Shown here: positions 20,713-32,914 of the stretch, one piece after another
How the letters are laid out: each line of letters begins with the position of its first letter
Numbering within the stretch: the stretch's first letter is position 1
From: Eleusine coracana subsp. coracana
Taxonomy: Eukaryota > Streptophyta > Magnoliopsida > Poales > Poaceae
Direction: 5' to 3'
DNA: 64,000 bases
NCBI GenBank assembly: GCA_032690845.1
Contig: CM064422.1
Coordinates: 2,480,001-2,544,000 of the forward strand
Program-made: the position numbers and the translations under genes
The notes under the pieces: model-generated
Database searches by the model: none
What the model saw: only the letters and a program-made list of their open reading frames with translations
Told to the model about the DNA's origin: nothing

Positions 20713-23356
20713 TTAGGCGCAGCTCGAGCTCCTGCCAGGGCCACCATAGTAGAAGTATGTGCCCCACTCAGCATTGTTGCCATTCTGGACATCGTAACAG
20801 TTGGATTGCTCCGTGAACGTGCCCAATCCCTTTGGGGCTTTCAGGTTGTTTGTGCTGTCCACCACCTGAATGTTCTTGAAATAGCTCGCCTTGCTGAACC
20901 CTTCCTCTGGGAAGTGACCGCTACCCATCTGAGTTGATGTGTGCACGCCATCGGGCTGCGAGTTCACCACCTCCCCACCCCACTCAATCATCGATGCACT
21001 GTCGGCGAGATAGGAGAAGAGGAAGGATGGCCAGTAGCCGAGAACATAATCCTTGCCGAATTGCATCCACCAGTTGCCCTCTTTTGGGTCCTGCATAAAT
21101 CAATATATAAGGGAACGTTCACAGCCAGCCATACAATGGAAAATTATTCTACCAATATGCAAAATCTTTCACATTAATATATTTAGACTACACTATCAAG
21201 GAATACTGGTCATTTAGCATTCAGAAGATGCGCATTGATGCTGTTGTACCAAGCAAATCATGCAATCATTACCCATGCTCAACGGCAAGGGAATATGCTG
21301 CGCTTTCTATGTTGCAATTAGGATAGCACCTGCTAGTTGAGATGAAAAGTAGCAATGGTTCTTTCTTTTCAAAAATAAAAAGTTGAGTAATCAATAGAGA
21401 TAAGAAAGGTTGTTGAGTAAAGAAATATGATAACCACAGGGTGAGGAGGAAACTAATTTTCAAAGCCCCAGGGTTCAGTCAAGGAGGGTTACTGGTAAGA
21501 GCATACTCCAGCAAGTGGGCAAAAGATTCTCTGGATGTCTGGTAATTCTGAACGTACTAGGCCTGGCATGTGGTGAGTTACTATAATTTAATTACTGGCT
21601 CACCTTCCAGATCAGTAAGCTGATATCATATTGGGAGCCAGAGTAGCTTGAGGTTGGGAAGATGCTAGCTCCCATGGCAATCTCACTGTTAATCTGAATG
21701 AACCCGGAACATAGCATGTTGTAGCAACCCGTTGCTTGGTATGCATCACTCTGCAGGTCGCCGGACAGCAAAACAGTTAGAGGTTTCGAAACAATTAAGG
21801 AAATAAAAATACAAGCATGATTCATAAAGTGCAAAACTTACAGTCCAGTAAGTGAACAGCCTTGTGTTGTTGTCCCCATAGAGGTCTGGGCTAACCTGAA
21901 AAAGATAAGAAGCGCATAAGTGATTAAGAGCTCGTGACAGCAAACACTGCAATGTGGCTACCAACCGCGAAATCGGTGCTGCATTTACTCAACACTGAAC
22001 AACAATATGAAGCTCATGAGCTGTGGGTCTTTCTCTACCTGCCAACCAGCCTCGATGCTGTTAAGATCCTCACCAAATGATCCCCCCAAAATCCAGAGCT
22101 GAGACAAGCTAAATTCGTTAGGCTGCTCAATCTTGGGCTCCCACACATTGATGGTCGCCTTAGCACCGTAGTACTTGTCACCTTGAACGTACGCTATTGC
22201 ATGCTGCAATTGTCAACAAAGAGTTATGAGTATCGCTAGCAGCAACATTCTAGTACTTCAACACCATCTTCGACATCAACAAGACAGTACTAGCTCATAT
22301 GCACATACTTGATGGCCTCCCTCGTTGAGCATGGTAGGATTGACGGACATAGGGTTGGCAGTGGTGTGCCCCTTCCTGCCGTATCGCCGCATTGAGCTTG
22401 CCCTGAGCAGGTCGTCCTTCTTCGTTCTCCTGATTGGGACGGTGTCCTTCGGGCACCTGCCGTTCTGATGCCAGAGCTGAACCTTTGGCTTCTCCTCGTT
22501 GCTGTTGGAGGCCACATTGCTCTTGGATTCGTCGTACAGGCCCTCCGGGTGGTAGTTCGGCCTCATCTGCAAAGAGCAAAACATGTAACAATCCAACAAA
22601 TCTTTGGTCCTTGGCTGTCATTGCTGCAAGCAGGAAAGGGATTTATGTACCTGGATGGTGTGGTTCTTGAGGAACGGGTGATCAAATGCTGGCTGGTGTG
22701 AGATGTGCACGCAGTCTATGATGTCCCCATCTGGGCTCTGCTCGATTTGCAATCGAAAAACAACTGAATTAGACATATTTGGCTAAAAGTCGGAAGAGAG
22801 TGGTACTGGAAAAATGACTACTCTAAACAATCTCTTCGGAGCTGAAAAACATACACAAAGATAATAAAGAAAGAAGTTCACACAAAAGAGAGAAGAGAAC
22901 TTTAGAGCAAATTGTAAAGAGATAAAGCGATTTTTTTCCTCAAGAACAAGCACAAAAGGAAGACCAAAAGCCATCCTTTTCTTTCTTTCTGAATCAGAGT
23001 ACAACATGATTAGACAATAGCTGCACCTACCCCCTTGCTTGTGCTTGCTCAAATGCTCCCAAATGCAGCTAGTATGAAGCATCAGCTTAAGCTCAGAAGT
23101 TTTTTTTTTCTCCAAGCAAGCAGTTCAAATCTACGGGAGAGCAGCCCCAAACAAACCGGCTTGACGAACCTCCAAGGAGGGGAAAAAGCCAAAAAGAAAC
23201 AACTTGACCAACCTCGATGCTCTTCACAGCCGGCTTGTTGAACCGCTTGAGGTGCCTGTTCATCCTCGCCGCCGGTGACCTAGCAGAGGCGGCCGCGGCG
23301 CAAGATAGGCAGATCACCGCCACGAGCAGGCACGCTACCCCCCGCGCGGTGTCCAT
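20713..23356 (-). CDS. Neprosin-family protein (DUF239 with activation peptide domain)
   Basis: Seven exons (23356-23213, 22737-22651, 22566-22309, 22203-22039, 21895-21842, 21750-21604, 21090-20713), all GT-AG and in phase, give 410 residues. Residues 1-25 form a signal peptide. The neprosin activation domain follows, with SPDGDIIDCVHISHQPAFDH at its start. The C-terminal neprosin domain contains IEAGWQVSPDLYGD (Glu214) and SMIEWGGEV (Glu321), the best candidates for the two glutamates of the glutamic peptidase pair known from Nepenthes neprosin. A Cys-rich end (GCYNMLCSGF, and a C-terminal Cys-Ala) is typical. The protein is expected to be secreted or vacuolar; whether this plant member is an active prolyl-specific peptidase is inference. 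The acceptor of exon 2 is the least certain junction, since a site 3 nt upstream would add one Gln. Confidence 0.92.
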
Positions 23357-25727
23357 CTGGGGGCGCTTGGTCGCACCTCTACGGCCTCGCCGCCTCCTTT
23401 CCCCTGTCCTGATCTCCTCGCCACTGGCGCCCTCCACCGCCGGCGAAGTCGCAGCAAAGGCACCTCTCTCTCGCCAAACGACCACCTCGCCGGCGGCCGC
23501 CTCCGAGGACCAATTCGAAAATTTTGAAACAATGCGGGGTGCGAGGTGGTAGTAATGGCTCCTCTTCTTGGGGCGCTCGTCGTCTCGGTTGGGAGCGGAG
23601 CGGCCACTAGCGGTTACAAGTGGGCAGTGAAGAGCACTCGCGCTGGTCGCTGATACTTTTGCCATTTCCGAGCTTTAGTTTTTGGGTCCATGGACGAAAT
23701 TGCCCCTACTTGAGTCAGAGATTATTAGACGCAGCCCGTGTCACAGATCAAACCGGGACCGGGCTCCCCGGATGGGTTCTTGTCATGGATGATGCTGAAA
23801 TCTGACTAGAGCTCTGCTGGTAAAAATCTGTCAATCGCCAACACATATAGAGACAAGGGTCCAGTAATAATAGTTGCATGTACAAATATTTTGAAGGGTA
23901 TATTTCTTAATTAATTTCTTTGATGATACTAGTAGTATATGGCTATATGCAATCAAAATAGTAGTCAAATTATGTTGTTATTGTAGATATGGTAGTATAG
24001 CATAAGCTAACATGGTTATTATTCCCCATACGATGAATACTCATACCATGCCATTCATCGAGATTTGAAACTATTCTCTCATGAATTCTTATCCTTTATT
24101 GATAACTTGCATAAAACAAGTTTAGGTTTAATCATGCATGTGCCTTCGTATTCAAAAGCAATACTATACGTTTTGACCTAATCATTGACCAAAACTCACC
24201 AATACTAAAAGTACAAATGTTTCCTTATGTGTCAATTTGTTTCACATCATCACATGTGGTTATCCTTTAATGTTTTCACCACCATCGTCTAAACTGTTTG
24301 TTGGTTTTCTTACCGTGTGGTCAGCGTGCAAAACATTCTAATAAAACACAAAACTATGTGAGGGGCGCAGACGGCTGGCAAACGTACGTGTAGAACTGTG
24401 CTAGGAGGGTATGACATAGCCGCTGATCACCATTCTCACTCGCTCGACTCATCCGTCTTCTTCTAGGGCGCGCGTGGTTGGTAAGCTCCGTATGAGCGAT
24501 CACCGTGGGTCCCTCCTGGGCTCCACCTGGCAGCACTGCCCATGCGGCGCCACCTCGGGCCCAGCGGCGACGCCCGTCCGCTTCTGCTCAGCTCGCCCAC
24601 CACACCACAAGCGGCAGGCACGTGGGAAACCCGGCGCTTGTCGGGACCTCCACCACGTCGCCTAGACATGACCAGTGGGCCCTTATCAACCGGAGCCCAC
24701 CCGTCAGCCCCATTCCAGTACACCGGCACTTGAGCTCGCCTTTTCATGGTGGCCCCAGCCTCGCCCTCGCCGGAGCGCGCGTGCACCGCCGCATAGGATC
24801 CGCGCCATCTTTTCCGGACGCACGCCTGCCTCTTCTTCCTGCACCGCCGCGCCGCCGGCTCGGCGCGGGTTTATTTTAGCGTAAAACCGGCTTCCGCTAA
24901 GGCAAAGAGAACAGCTTAATTACGGCTCGGGTTGGGTAGCTTTACGAAAGAGAAGTTGGAGCGTTACGGACCGCGCTTAATTAATCACAACTTACTGGGG
25001 ATTCTTTTTGACCCCTGGCGGGCGGCGGCTTCGCTTTTACCACGCCTGCACTGCACCGCGCGCAAAGCGGCCGCAAAAGCCAAACCCGGCGTCAGAAATT
25101 TCACCCTCTACACTAGTAGATTACAGCCAGTAAGTACACTCGATGTTAGGATCCACTAACCGGCAAGCGCCTCGTACGGCCTCAGGGGGAACAGCGTCCG
25201 TAAGCACACCCATCGAGCCGTTGTTACCTGTGCCGGTTCCTCAAGACATTGTTCGGATGTTTTTTTCCCTTTGGTGCAGCAGCACGGGTACTTAAAATAG
25301 GTACTAGATTATTTACGACAGCAAGCTCAGGTAAAACACATGGGCACTGTTTTCACCTTAAAAGAAAACCAACCTGGGTGCGGTAATTGTACTGCTGGCG
25401 CTGTATGCCATGGAGTTTTGTGTGTTCGTTACTGTAGGTGGTGGGAGCAGTAACGAGAGTGACTGGCGACACATGGTCAACTGCCATGATAGGGGTCCAC
25501 GTACGACTGAGATTGACCGGATCTTTACAGCCTTGGTAAGGGGTAAAAAATACTCTAAATCCTGTTCTCCACAGAACGGTATTACTACTGTATGTACAGT
25601 ATGTGTGTACATGTGGGGTTCTCTTTCGACGCTGGGACAAGATTGGACGGATGTTTCAGTTTCAGGTTTGCACAGTGGGTTCAGGAAATTTGGCCATCCA
25701 CAAAACCATTGCATGAACCACATGATT
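23357..25727. other. Promoter of the neprosin-family gene, then intergenic sequence
   Basis: A GC-rich leader follows 23356. The second GC-rich patch at about 24460-24900 has open frames on both strands but no recognisable protein, codon pattern or splice structure. The rest is AT-rich. Confidence 0.4.
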
Positions 25728-26303
25728 ATGTGTTTGTTTCTTTGGGTCTAAATTTTAGTGAGGTCATATTAATTATTAAAATATTATATATAATTATTAA
25801 ATATATATTAAATATAAAACTAATTACAGAGTTGAATGCGCATCAGCGTGACAAATTTATTAAGTTTAATTAAATCATCATTAAAAGATATTTACTATAG
25901 CATCACATTATCTAATCATGATCTAATTAATCTTAATAGATTTGTCTCATCTTTCAGAGGGAGGGTTATGAACTGGGTTTTGTCAGTAATCTATATTTAA
26001 TATTCCTAATTAGTATCATAATATTCGACCATGGGTGTTAAGACTCAGTCCATAACCCTCCCTCTGAATGACGAGACAAATCTATTAAGACTAATTAGGT
26101 CATGATTAGATAATATGATGCTACAATAAACATCTCTTAAAGATGACTTAATTAAGCTTAATGAATTTATCACGCTGATATGCATTTAACTCTATAATTA
26201 GTTTTATATTTAATATATATTTAATAATCATATATAGCATTTTAATGATTGATATGAACCCACTAAAATTTAGACCCCAAGAAACAAGAAACGAATACAC
26301 CCT
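25728..26303. mobile_element. Composite MITE made of two inverted copies
   Basis: The left end (GTGTTTGTTTCTTTGGGTCT then AAATTTTAGTG) matches the inverted right end (CACTAAAATTTAGACCCC ... AATACACCC). About 230 bp on each side is the same sequence inverted, including CAGCGTGA(C/T)AAATT and TAATAGATTTGTCTC. It is related to the MITE at 2158-2584. No coding capacity. Confidence 0.75.
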
Positions 26304-29300
26304 ATGTCATACTGTGATACTGTCATTTGGTCTACTCATATACTACTCCAGCTGAAAGCACCTTCGTCTGAGCATAGGAATGCATATGATATAGGCTCTG
26401 CTTACTTCAGAAGTTCATTGCGACATTGCCTTTAACTGGAACTAGTACATTGCCTGGAATGGAAGCAGTAAAAATGGGTTTTGCTGTGGCTCTTGCTGCA
26501 GCAAAAGGAAATTGCCCTTCAACAAACTAATGAGCTCGCACTACTAGCCACTTAATCGGATATCATTTTGGCATGCGCCATATTTGCTTCATCCGCAAGC
26601 TGGAGCGCATGTTAAAACGCACAAACAGCAGCATCAAACAGAGGGAATCCATCCACCATGACAAGAAAGCCGTCGCTTTCGCATCCCCGCTTTTCACTCA
26701 CGCACAAAACACTTGAAAGACACCTTTTCTCCGTTTCATGCTTCTATAATTCCGGGACGAGAGAAAAAGGCGACCACGAAAAGGCCAAGTGACATATATA
26801 CTCTATACAAATGGCCATTTCTTCCCAGCTAGAATAACGGAATCATTGTCCCGTCCGTCTCACCACCACCGCACCATTCACAAGTGCTGAAGTGCAGCTT
26901 GCGTTGCGTGGCATCAAATAAAATGAATTATATATCTCGTTCACAAACACGAACAAATAAAGCAGCCTAGGCCTTTCATTGCCTTTTCATGGTGAGCACG
27001 TACGTGTCCATGGGACCGGACGTGTTCACCTTCCATGTGCCGAGGTTGGGCGCAGTGCCACACACTCACAAATCACAACGAGCGCCAGCCTCATCCGCTG
27101 TGTATTAGCTATCAGAAATGTGAGAGCTACCCCTCAGCTGTAGGAAATTCTGAGAAGGACTGGTCATCTAACGGACCTACTGCTACTACTATCAGAAAAG
27201 AATGCGGCTATAGATGTGGAAACAGCCGGGAGCTCAATGAGGTAGTGCTATATAGATGTGGAAAGGGCCTCAGGTTCCCAAAGATGTGTCTAGCTAATTT
27301 CGACTTTGTGGTAGTTACATAATCAGGTACGAACAGATACGTACAAGCATGTGAGACTCTCTGTGATGGAAGGGATCGTACCAGAACAATGTAAATGAAC
27401 CACGTCATGCTTCTCACTTCAGGGTAGAGATGACGAGAAATTTAGAGCCTTTTGGAGTCTAGAGTATATTTATCAACCTGCCACTTTGGGGTCTGAATAC
27501 AAGAAAAAACAAATGGAATATCAGTATATCTAAGCTGGCAAAGGAAATGAGATATACTAGTATATCTAAGCTAGCAAAATGACTGGCCATGATGATTGCT
27601 CAGAGAGTCACAGTAAAAAGGAAAGGGTGAAATATTTCCACTGTACCGAAACATAAGCTCAGAATTCACATGCAGTGGGCGTAGGATAGTGTCCCCACTT
27701 CTACTCCCGCTATCTTTCCAGCTCAGCGGCTCAGCTGCACAAGGGGTGGACCATGCGTCCTTTGCCCATACAAATTCCTGACAAGGGGAGACAACAGTTT
27801 CATAACCACCAAAGGGGTCTCCAGACATTTTGGCAATTAAAATTTGAGTATTGATGATAACATTCAAAATACAAGGTCGAATCTTAAAAAAATAAGCTAA
27901 GGCGACTGATGAAAATCCAGTTTCGAGCACCATTATATGTTCTGTCAAAGATTCTCCAAATCTTCACAAAATATGAACTTCCTGAGAGAAATTAAAGTAC
28001 GGATATATACTTTTTTCTTAGTATTGATGGCGACGGGTCTTGGAAATACCAGATCGTGCAAAGAACGAATGGAAACTCAGAAATAGACACGGCAGCAAGT
28101 ACAGCTGTAATCTATCGCGCATAAAAAGTTTCCACCTGAACTGAAAACGACAATACGAAAGATCCATTTTTTTGTACTGTCCGCCGCGAGAGTGAAGTGA
28201 TCCTGGATACTATAAACGTGCAAAGAAATAAGTTAGCGCGTTGTCACTAGTACAATAGAACAGTGAGACATATATCCAAACCTCGTTAGTAGTCAGGTGG
28301 TATTATGTACTCGTTGGCATGTCTTCTGTCATTGGCGCACAGTTTAATCTTTAGTATGAACAAATTACTCAGTAGCATATCTTGCATCACAGACTCAAGT
28401 ATTTTGACTGAAACAGTTAACAGGCATGATTCCCTTCTAGGAGACTAAGGCATGACATTGGAAATTCAAAGTTTCAAACAGCAAAATTTGTCGAGGGTGC
28501 TACGTCTAAAAGTTCCAGTAGGTCGAAAATGCAGGACATCACCCATCAGTCCATCCTATTAAGGAAGGTAGCAGCAGCACTCAATTATGCAAATCTATAC
28601 AACAACGAATCTTTGAGGACTATTGCTCTCCAATCTTTATCATCTTCTCAATTGCTGCTTTTCTTGGGATTTGTTACTGTGTGTTAAAACTTAAAAATAA
28701 GTTTACTCCATCTCCGACTGCCAGCGTGCTAACATTAGAAGCCAAACCTCAACCATCATGTTGGCCATAAAAAAGGAACCAGCATGTTGAGTGCCCTCGT
28801 CAGGTCAATAAATCAATATACTATGGGCGCTATTATTTTCTATTTGCATCAGGAATTCAGGACACTGATTATGTGGTGCCAACTGTCAACATTGTAACAT
28901 AAACTACTATGAAGAAACAAAACAAACAGTATAGCAGAGTAAGTCATCGACAACAAGAATAAAATGCACTCATATAAGTTTGCACTTACGCATGAGTTCA
29001 GAAAAGTTGGTTCATGTCCATGACTTCATTTTAGTATCTCTGTGAGAAGTCAATGTACCAAAAAAGCATGGACTGACCAGTTCAAGTATATGCCATTGAG
29101 GTACTACATCCGATTCCTCTGAATCTTAATGGAGATAGAACGTTCAAGACCGGAATAACAGAATCAAACTACATACATTTCCTAAGCCATGCAAAACATC
29201 CGAAACTTTCAACGTTTGATGTTCCTTTATTTTTTTTTCGAGGACACTACGGTAGGCCTGAATGCCTACCTGAACAATATTTTAAGGCTACCAGAACGTG

Positions 29301-29650
29301 TGTTACAAAGTAACATGAGAGCTGGGAACGAAAGCACAGGAAAACCAGCCAACAAAGAATACATGAAAACTAGCATATTGTATAAGATGTTACTTTACAT
29401 CGACTCCAGTCTCCATCTCCAGAATCGAGATATAATATAACCTGACTTTCACCAGGATAGCAATACTGATAAGTGCTAACGTATTGGACTCCAATGCACA
29501 AATTCGAATGAAACTTTCACCAGGGTGAATCTCATTTTGCTAAATGTTATGGATCCTATTTCACGAAATTAAATCATCTGATCGTCATCTAACAGTGACA
29601 TCTAAAAATGGGAGCCGGTTGTTTCCTGGCTCCAGTAGTCACATCTAAAA
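26304..29650. other. Intergenic; no supported gene
   Basis: Mostly AT-rich single-copy-looking sequence. A minus-strand open frame at 27571-27948 has no recognised domain and no clear splice partners. I see nothing else I can support. Confidence 0.45.
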
Positions 29651-29802
29651 ATGTGTCCTCATTTGGACGAGTGCTCCAAATCATTCAGACTCAAGCCAGT
29701 GAAAAAAACAAATCCCTCTCCCAGTCTCCCACGAATTAGGATCACAAAGCTAAGCCAGTTGATTTGCAGAGCGATCGGATACGAAACTGAAAGCTTAAGA
29801 AG

Positions 29803-29994
29803 TCGCATACCTCCTTCGAGGCTTCGACGTGAAGAAGGTGGAGCGGCGCGCGGCAGAGCAGCGCGAGGACGCCGGAGTCGGCGGAGAGCGTCTCCAGGCA
29901 GCAAGCCGCCGCCGCCGATGCTTTGGCTTTTCTCCGGCACAAACTGATGCGCAGGGGCCGGCGGGGAAGGGGGTGGCCGCGACGAGGGCGCCAT
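29803..29994 (-). pseudogene. Frameshifted, truncated copy of the small gene at 48658-49032
   Basis: From an ATG at 29994 the frame starts MAPSSRPPPSPPAPAHQFVP, but similarity to the intact copy continues in another frame as LETLSADSGVLALLCRAPLH. A slip in the GGC repeat near 29913-29925 would explain it. The intact copy's next hydrophobic segment is missing here. The end falls at a donor-like GTATGCGACT that the intact copy also has just after its stop codon. Downstream sequence (29650-29800) also aligns with 48540-48650. Confidence 0.55.
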
Positions 29995-30002
29995 CTGTGG
30001 TA

Positions 30003-30075
30003 GTCGGAGTTTAGTTCCCCGACCGGTGGTGGTCGGTATTTCGTTTACCGACCACCCCTGAAGTCGGATCGACCG
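30003..30075. repeat. Short hairpin-bearing repeat, copy 1
   Basis: GGTCGGTATTTCGTTTACCGACC is an 8-bp perfect inverted repeat with a 7-nt loop, preceded by CCCCGACCGG and followed by ACCCCTG. The same module recurs at 32636-32697. Confidence 0.6.
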
Positions 30076-30079
30076 TTGA

Positions 30080-31345
30080 ATTAGGATCGAGCGGCTCGAT
30101 AAGAAGGCGATTGGGAGAGGTATGGGCCGAGTGCGGCACAGTAATCTCGGCCCACTTGTTATGGAGGCCCAAATTTTAATCGGGTCGATCAAGCAACAGA
30201 AAAGAAAGGAACGACGCCGTCTCCTCCTCGGTCGCTCACCGGTGAGTTGCAGCTGGCAGCCGCGGCACCCCTGCTGATCGCTCGCCGAGTCTCCTCCACT
30301 CTTCTGGAATCTGGACTGCTCACTCACTCCACTCCATTTGCAAGGCAGCTAGCCCTGATCTGTTCGTGATTTGTGGGTTCTCTTTTGGACAGAATCGACT
30401 CCTGACAGTCCCTGAGTGCTAAAACACTGAACTTAAGCTGGTATCCTTTTGACCTATTGCCTTGTTAACAGAAACACTTAGAGATCAGTTAGATGATTGG
30501 TGAACGCTTTAATTATTCGCAGATCGTCAAACTGCTAATTTGGGCCTGACTGCACTCTGAAAAGTGCTTTGTTTAAGACCTTACACTTACAGTATTCAGA
30601 ATGATTGTTGGACCAGAAATTATACTCAGTGTTCAGCTTCAAGTTTGGTATCCTTTTTCCAGTCGAAAAACCTTTCTGGTCTCGGAGGTTCAAGAGCCCA
30701 ACTGCACGGACGTACGAATAGAACAGCACACTGATACTGATGACGCCCACCGGCCCGTGCATTGGTCGATCGGCACCAGCTGACAGCTGTTGCCTGTTGC
30801 TAGCAAGGGGGACCCATCAAGTTCTTGAGGCCAGTCGCGTCAAAAAAAAAAAAAAAAAGAAGAAGAAGAAAAGAACACGTTAAAAATGCCGGTCACTAGC
30901 CTCAGGGATCCAGCGCCATGGCTAAGCTTGTTGCCTTGCTCTGCTTCTGTTACCCAGTGAATCGCCCTCGCATCCGTGCAAGGGTAACGTGTCTCCGTGT
31001 GCTTTCTTGTTCAAGTTCCTCGCCAAGAGACAACAATGCACGGCACGGTGGCTATCTCTGCTCCTCGCCGCGCGGCATGGCGTTGGCGAGGCCCTAGGCC
31101 CTGCCAAGAGCAGCTCGAGTCGAGCGACATCGATGGAAGCACTGCATTATCTCACGCGAAGCTCGCCGCCGCCGATGTTATGGCTTTTTCCCTCACAAAC
31201 TGTTACGCGGGGGCTGAAGTTTTTCTGGCCGTCGAATCGGGATCGAGCGGTTCGATAGAAGGCGACTGGGAGAGATGCGGGCCGAGTGCGTGACGATATT
31301 CTCGGCCCACCTGTCATCGAGGCCCAAATTCTAACGCCGGCGATG
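30080..31345. repeat. Dispersed partial copies of the small-gene 5' region
   Basis: 30080-30182 (GGATCGAGCGGCTCGATA ... CTCGGCCCACTTGTTATGGAGG) recurs at 31224-31332. The stretch 31160-31215 resembles the coding start at 29905-29965 (CACAAACTG and CCGCCGCCGATG). So a third, more decayed copy lies at about 31140-31345. Between them, 30330-31140 shows no gene; a poly(A)-(GAA)n run is at 30842-30870. Confidence 0.55.
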
Positions 31346-32635
31346 TGTTCCGTTCGATTCGACTTTGAAGAAAGCGCTGATGTGTGTTTTGCTTTTGCAT
31401 CTGACACTTAGCTTTACGATAATCTATTTTTGCATAAATTTTACTGCCACCACACAAGCGAAGACAACATCATCGAGTGTCCTGGACAGTATTCGGTTGT
31501 GGAACGAGTGTGAACGTGCTCTGACTCATAATGACCCCGAAGTCCAAAGTGCCACGGAACTTAATCACGAAGGCACTTTTGTCACTGTTATCTGTGTGCA
31601 GCTTCAGCAATTAGCATCTCACGTTCCCTCGCAAGAAGAAAAAAAGTATCTCACGCGTTTTGTGTTCTACCTACGCGATGCTCTAACATGTGCGTTTGCG
31701 TGCATTTCTTTTCCCCATGTTGTTCTGGAATCTGTGAATGGAGTTCACTGTTCAGGGACACGCATGAATGCCTGGTGAAATTGCCAGGAGTTCGGAGAAA
31801 CGCGCGTGAATGCCGGACGGAATCCAGGAAGGAATACAGAAATTGAGTGAGCATTCGCTCCTTCTGTTTACAAAGCCTTGTCACAAAGCGTGCGCGTACG
31901 TCGTACACTTCTCGTCGGGTCTCTGCTTGAATCATTAGGTCACAAGGCCTTGTCACGTTTGGCTCGCTTTTTTCTCACCTCTGGTTCCTCACTGGAGTTT
32001 TTTGTTCTTTGTTGTTCTTCACCTTCAACCGAACAGATCATATGCTGCGTCGCTTACCGTCTTAGCTGGCAAGCTCGGAGGCCAGCCCCAAGCCGCCGAG
32101 ACAGCACGAATCACCTCGAAGGAACCCAGCCCAGGGGATCCATTTTGCCAGTTCTGGCCACCGGTGAACTCCGCACCGCGTCGATTTGGGGCGGTCGTGT
32201 CGTCGCATCGCCCTTTCCGTCCTGCCCGCATCGCCTCGTCCTCCTTCTCGTCACGTTACACCAACATCGCCATGGTTCCCATCTGCATCACGCGGATGAA
32301 GACGAAGCTCACCGTGCTTGACGATCAGACAAACGACGAGGTCAGGCGAGGCATGGCGCTTGGCCACGAACCAAAACATCCCCGTCGTGTGATCGTGTCA
32401 GGCACCAGAGCTTACTTGCGGTGGCCCTCGCTTCCGGCTGGACAACGAGCATGGCGAGCGCGGTCGACACCGAGGACGACGCGGCATCGATGTCTGCGTG
32501 CTGCGTCGCAAAGAGGATTGAACAGGAGCTCACATGATGTGCACCGAAACGAGGAGACGCGCGCACGGTGGAGAAGACGCTCTCTCCCACTGCGTAACCT
32601 CCCAGCAGCCGGCAAACGGCGGCGCGGCAAGGGGG
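31346..32635. other. Intergenic; open frames without recognisable product
   Basis: Several moderately long frames exist on both strands, but their translations show no domain, and codon use does not favour one strand. Treated as noncoding. Confidence 0.4.
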
Positions 32636-32697
32636 GCGGTCGCTATTTCGTTTCCCGACCGGGTGGTCGGTACTTCATTTACCGACCACCCCTGGGG
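32636..32697. repeat. Short hairpin-bearing repeat, copy 2
   Basis: GGTCGGTACTTCATTTACCGACC with the same flanks (TTTCCCGACCGG before, ACCCCTG after) as the module at 30003-30075. It sits about 220 bp upstream of the next gene's ATG. Confidence 0.6.
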
Positions 32698-32914
32698 TCA
32701 TACTACCCGTCAAATCGACAACCAACGGCAGGATCTGAGTTGCCGCACCCGCTCGGAAAATTTCTCTAATGGGATGGGCCTCCCCAGGAGATGGCATATC
32801 AAGCCCAACCCAACAGAACAGCCGCTCGGGAGATTACAGGTTTACAGGCCCATCTAGCTTCCTCACGGCGGTAGCATCCCCCGGTTCATCTCCGACGCCG
32901 TCGCCGCCTCAGAG

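Noticed and set aside
24354..24884. GC-rich patch with frames on both strands
   Set aside because: No protein similarity or splice signals; most likely a noncoding GC-rich patch.
27571..27948. 125-codon minus frame in the large intergenic region
   Set aside because: Composition is not absurd, but no family, start context or splice partners support it.
32002..32769. 255-codon plus frame upstream of the membrane-protein gene
   Set aside because: No recognisable domain, Arg-rich, and it runs through the repeated hairpin module.
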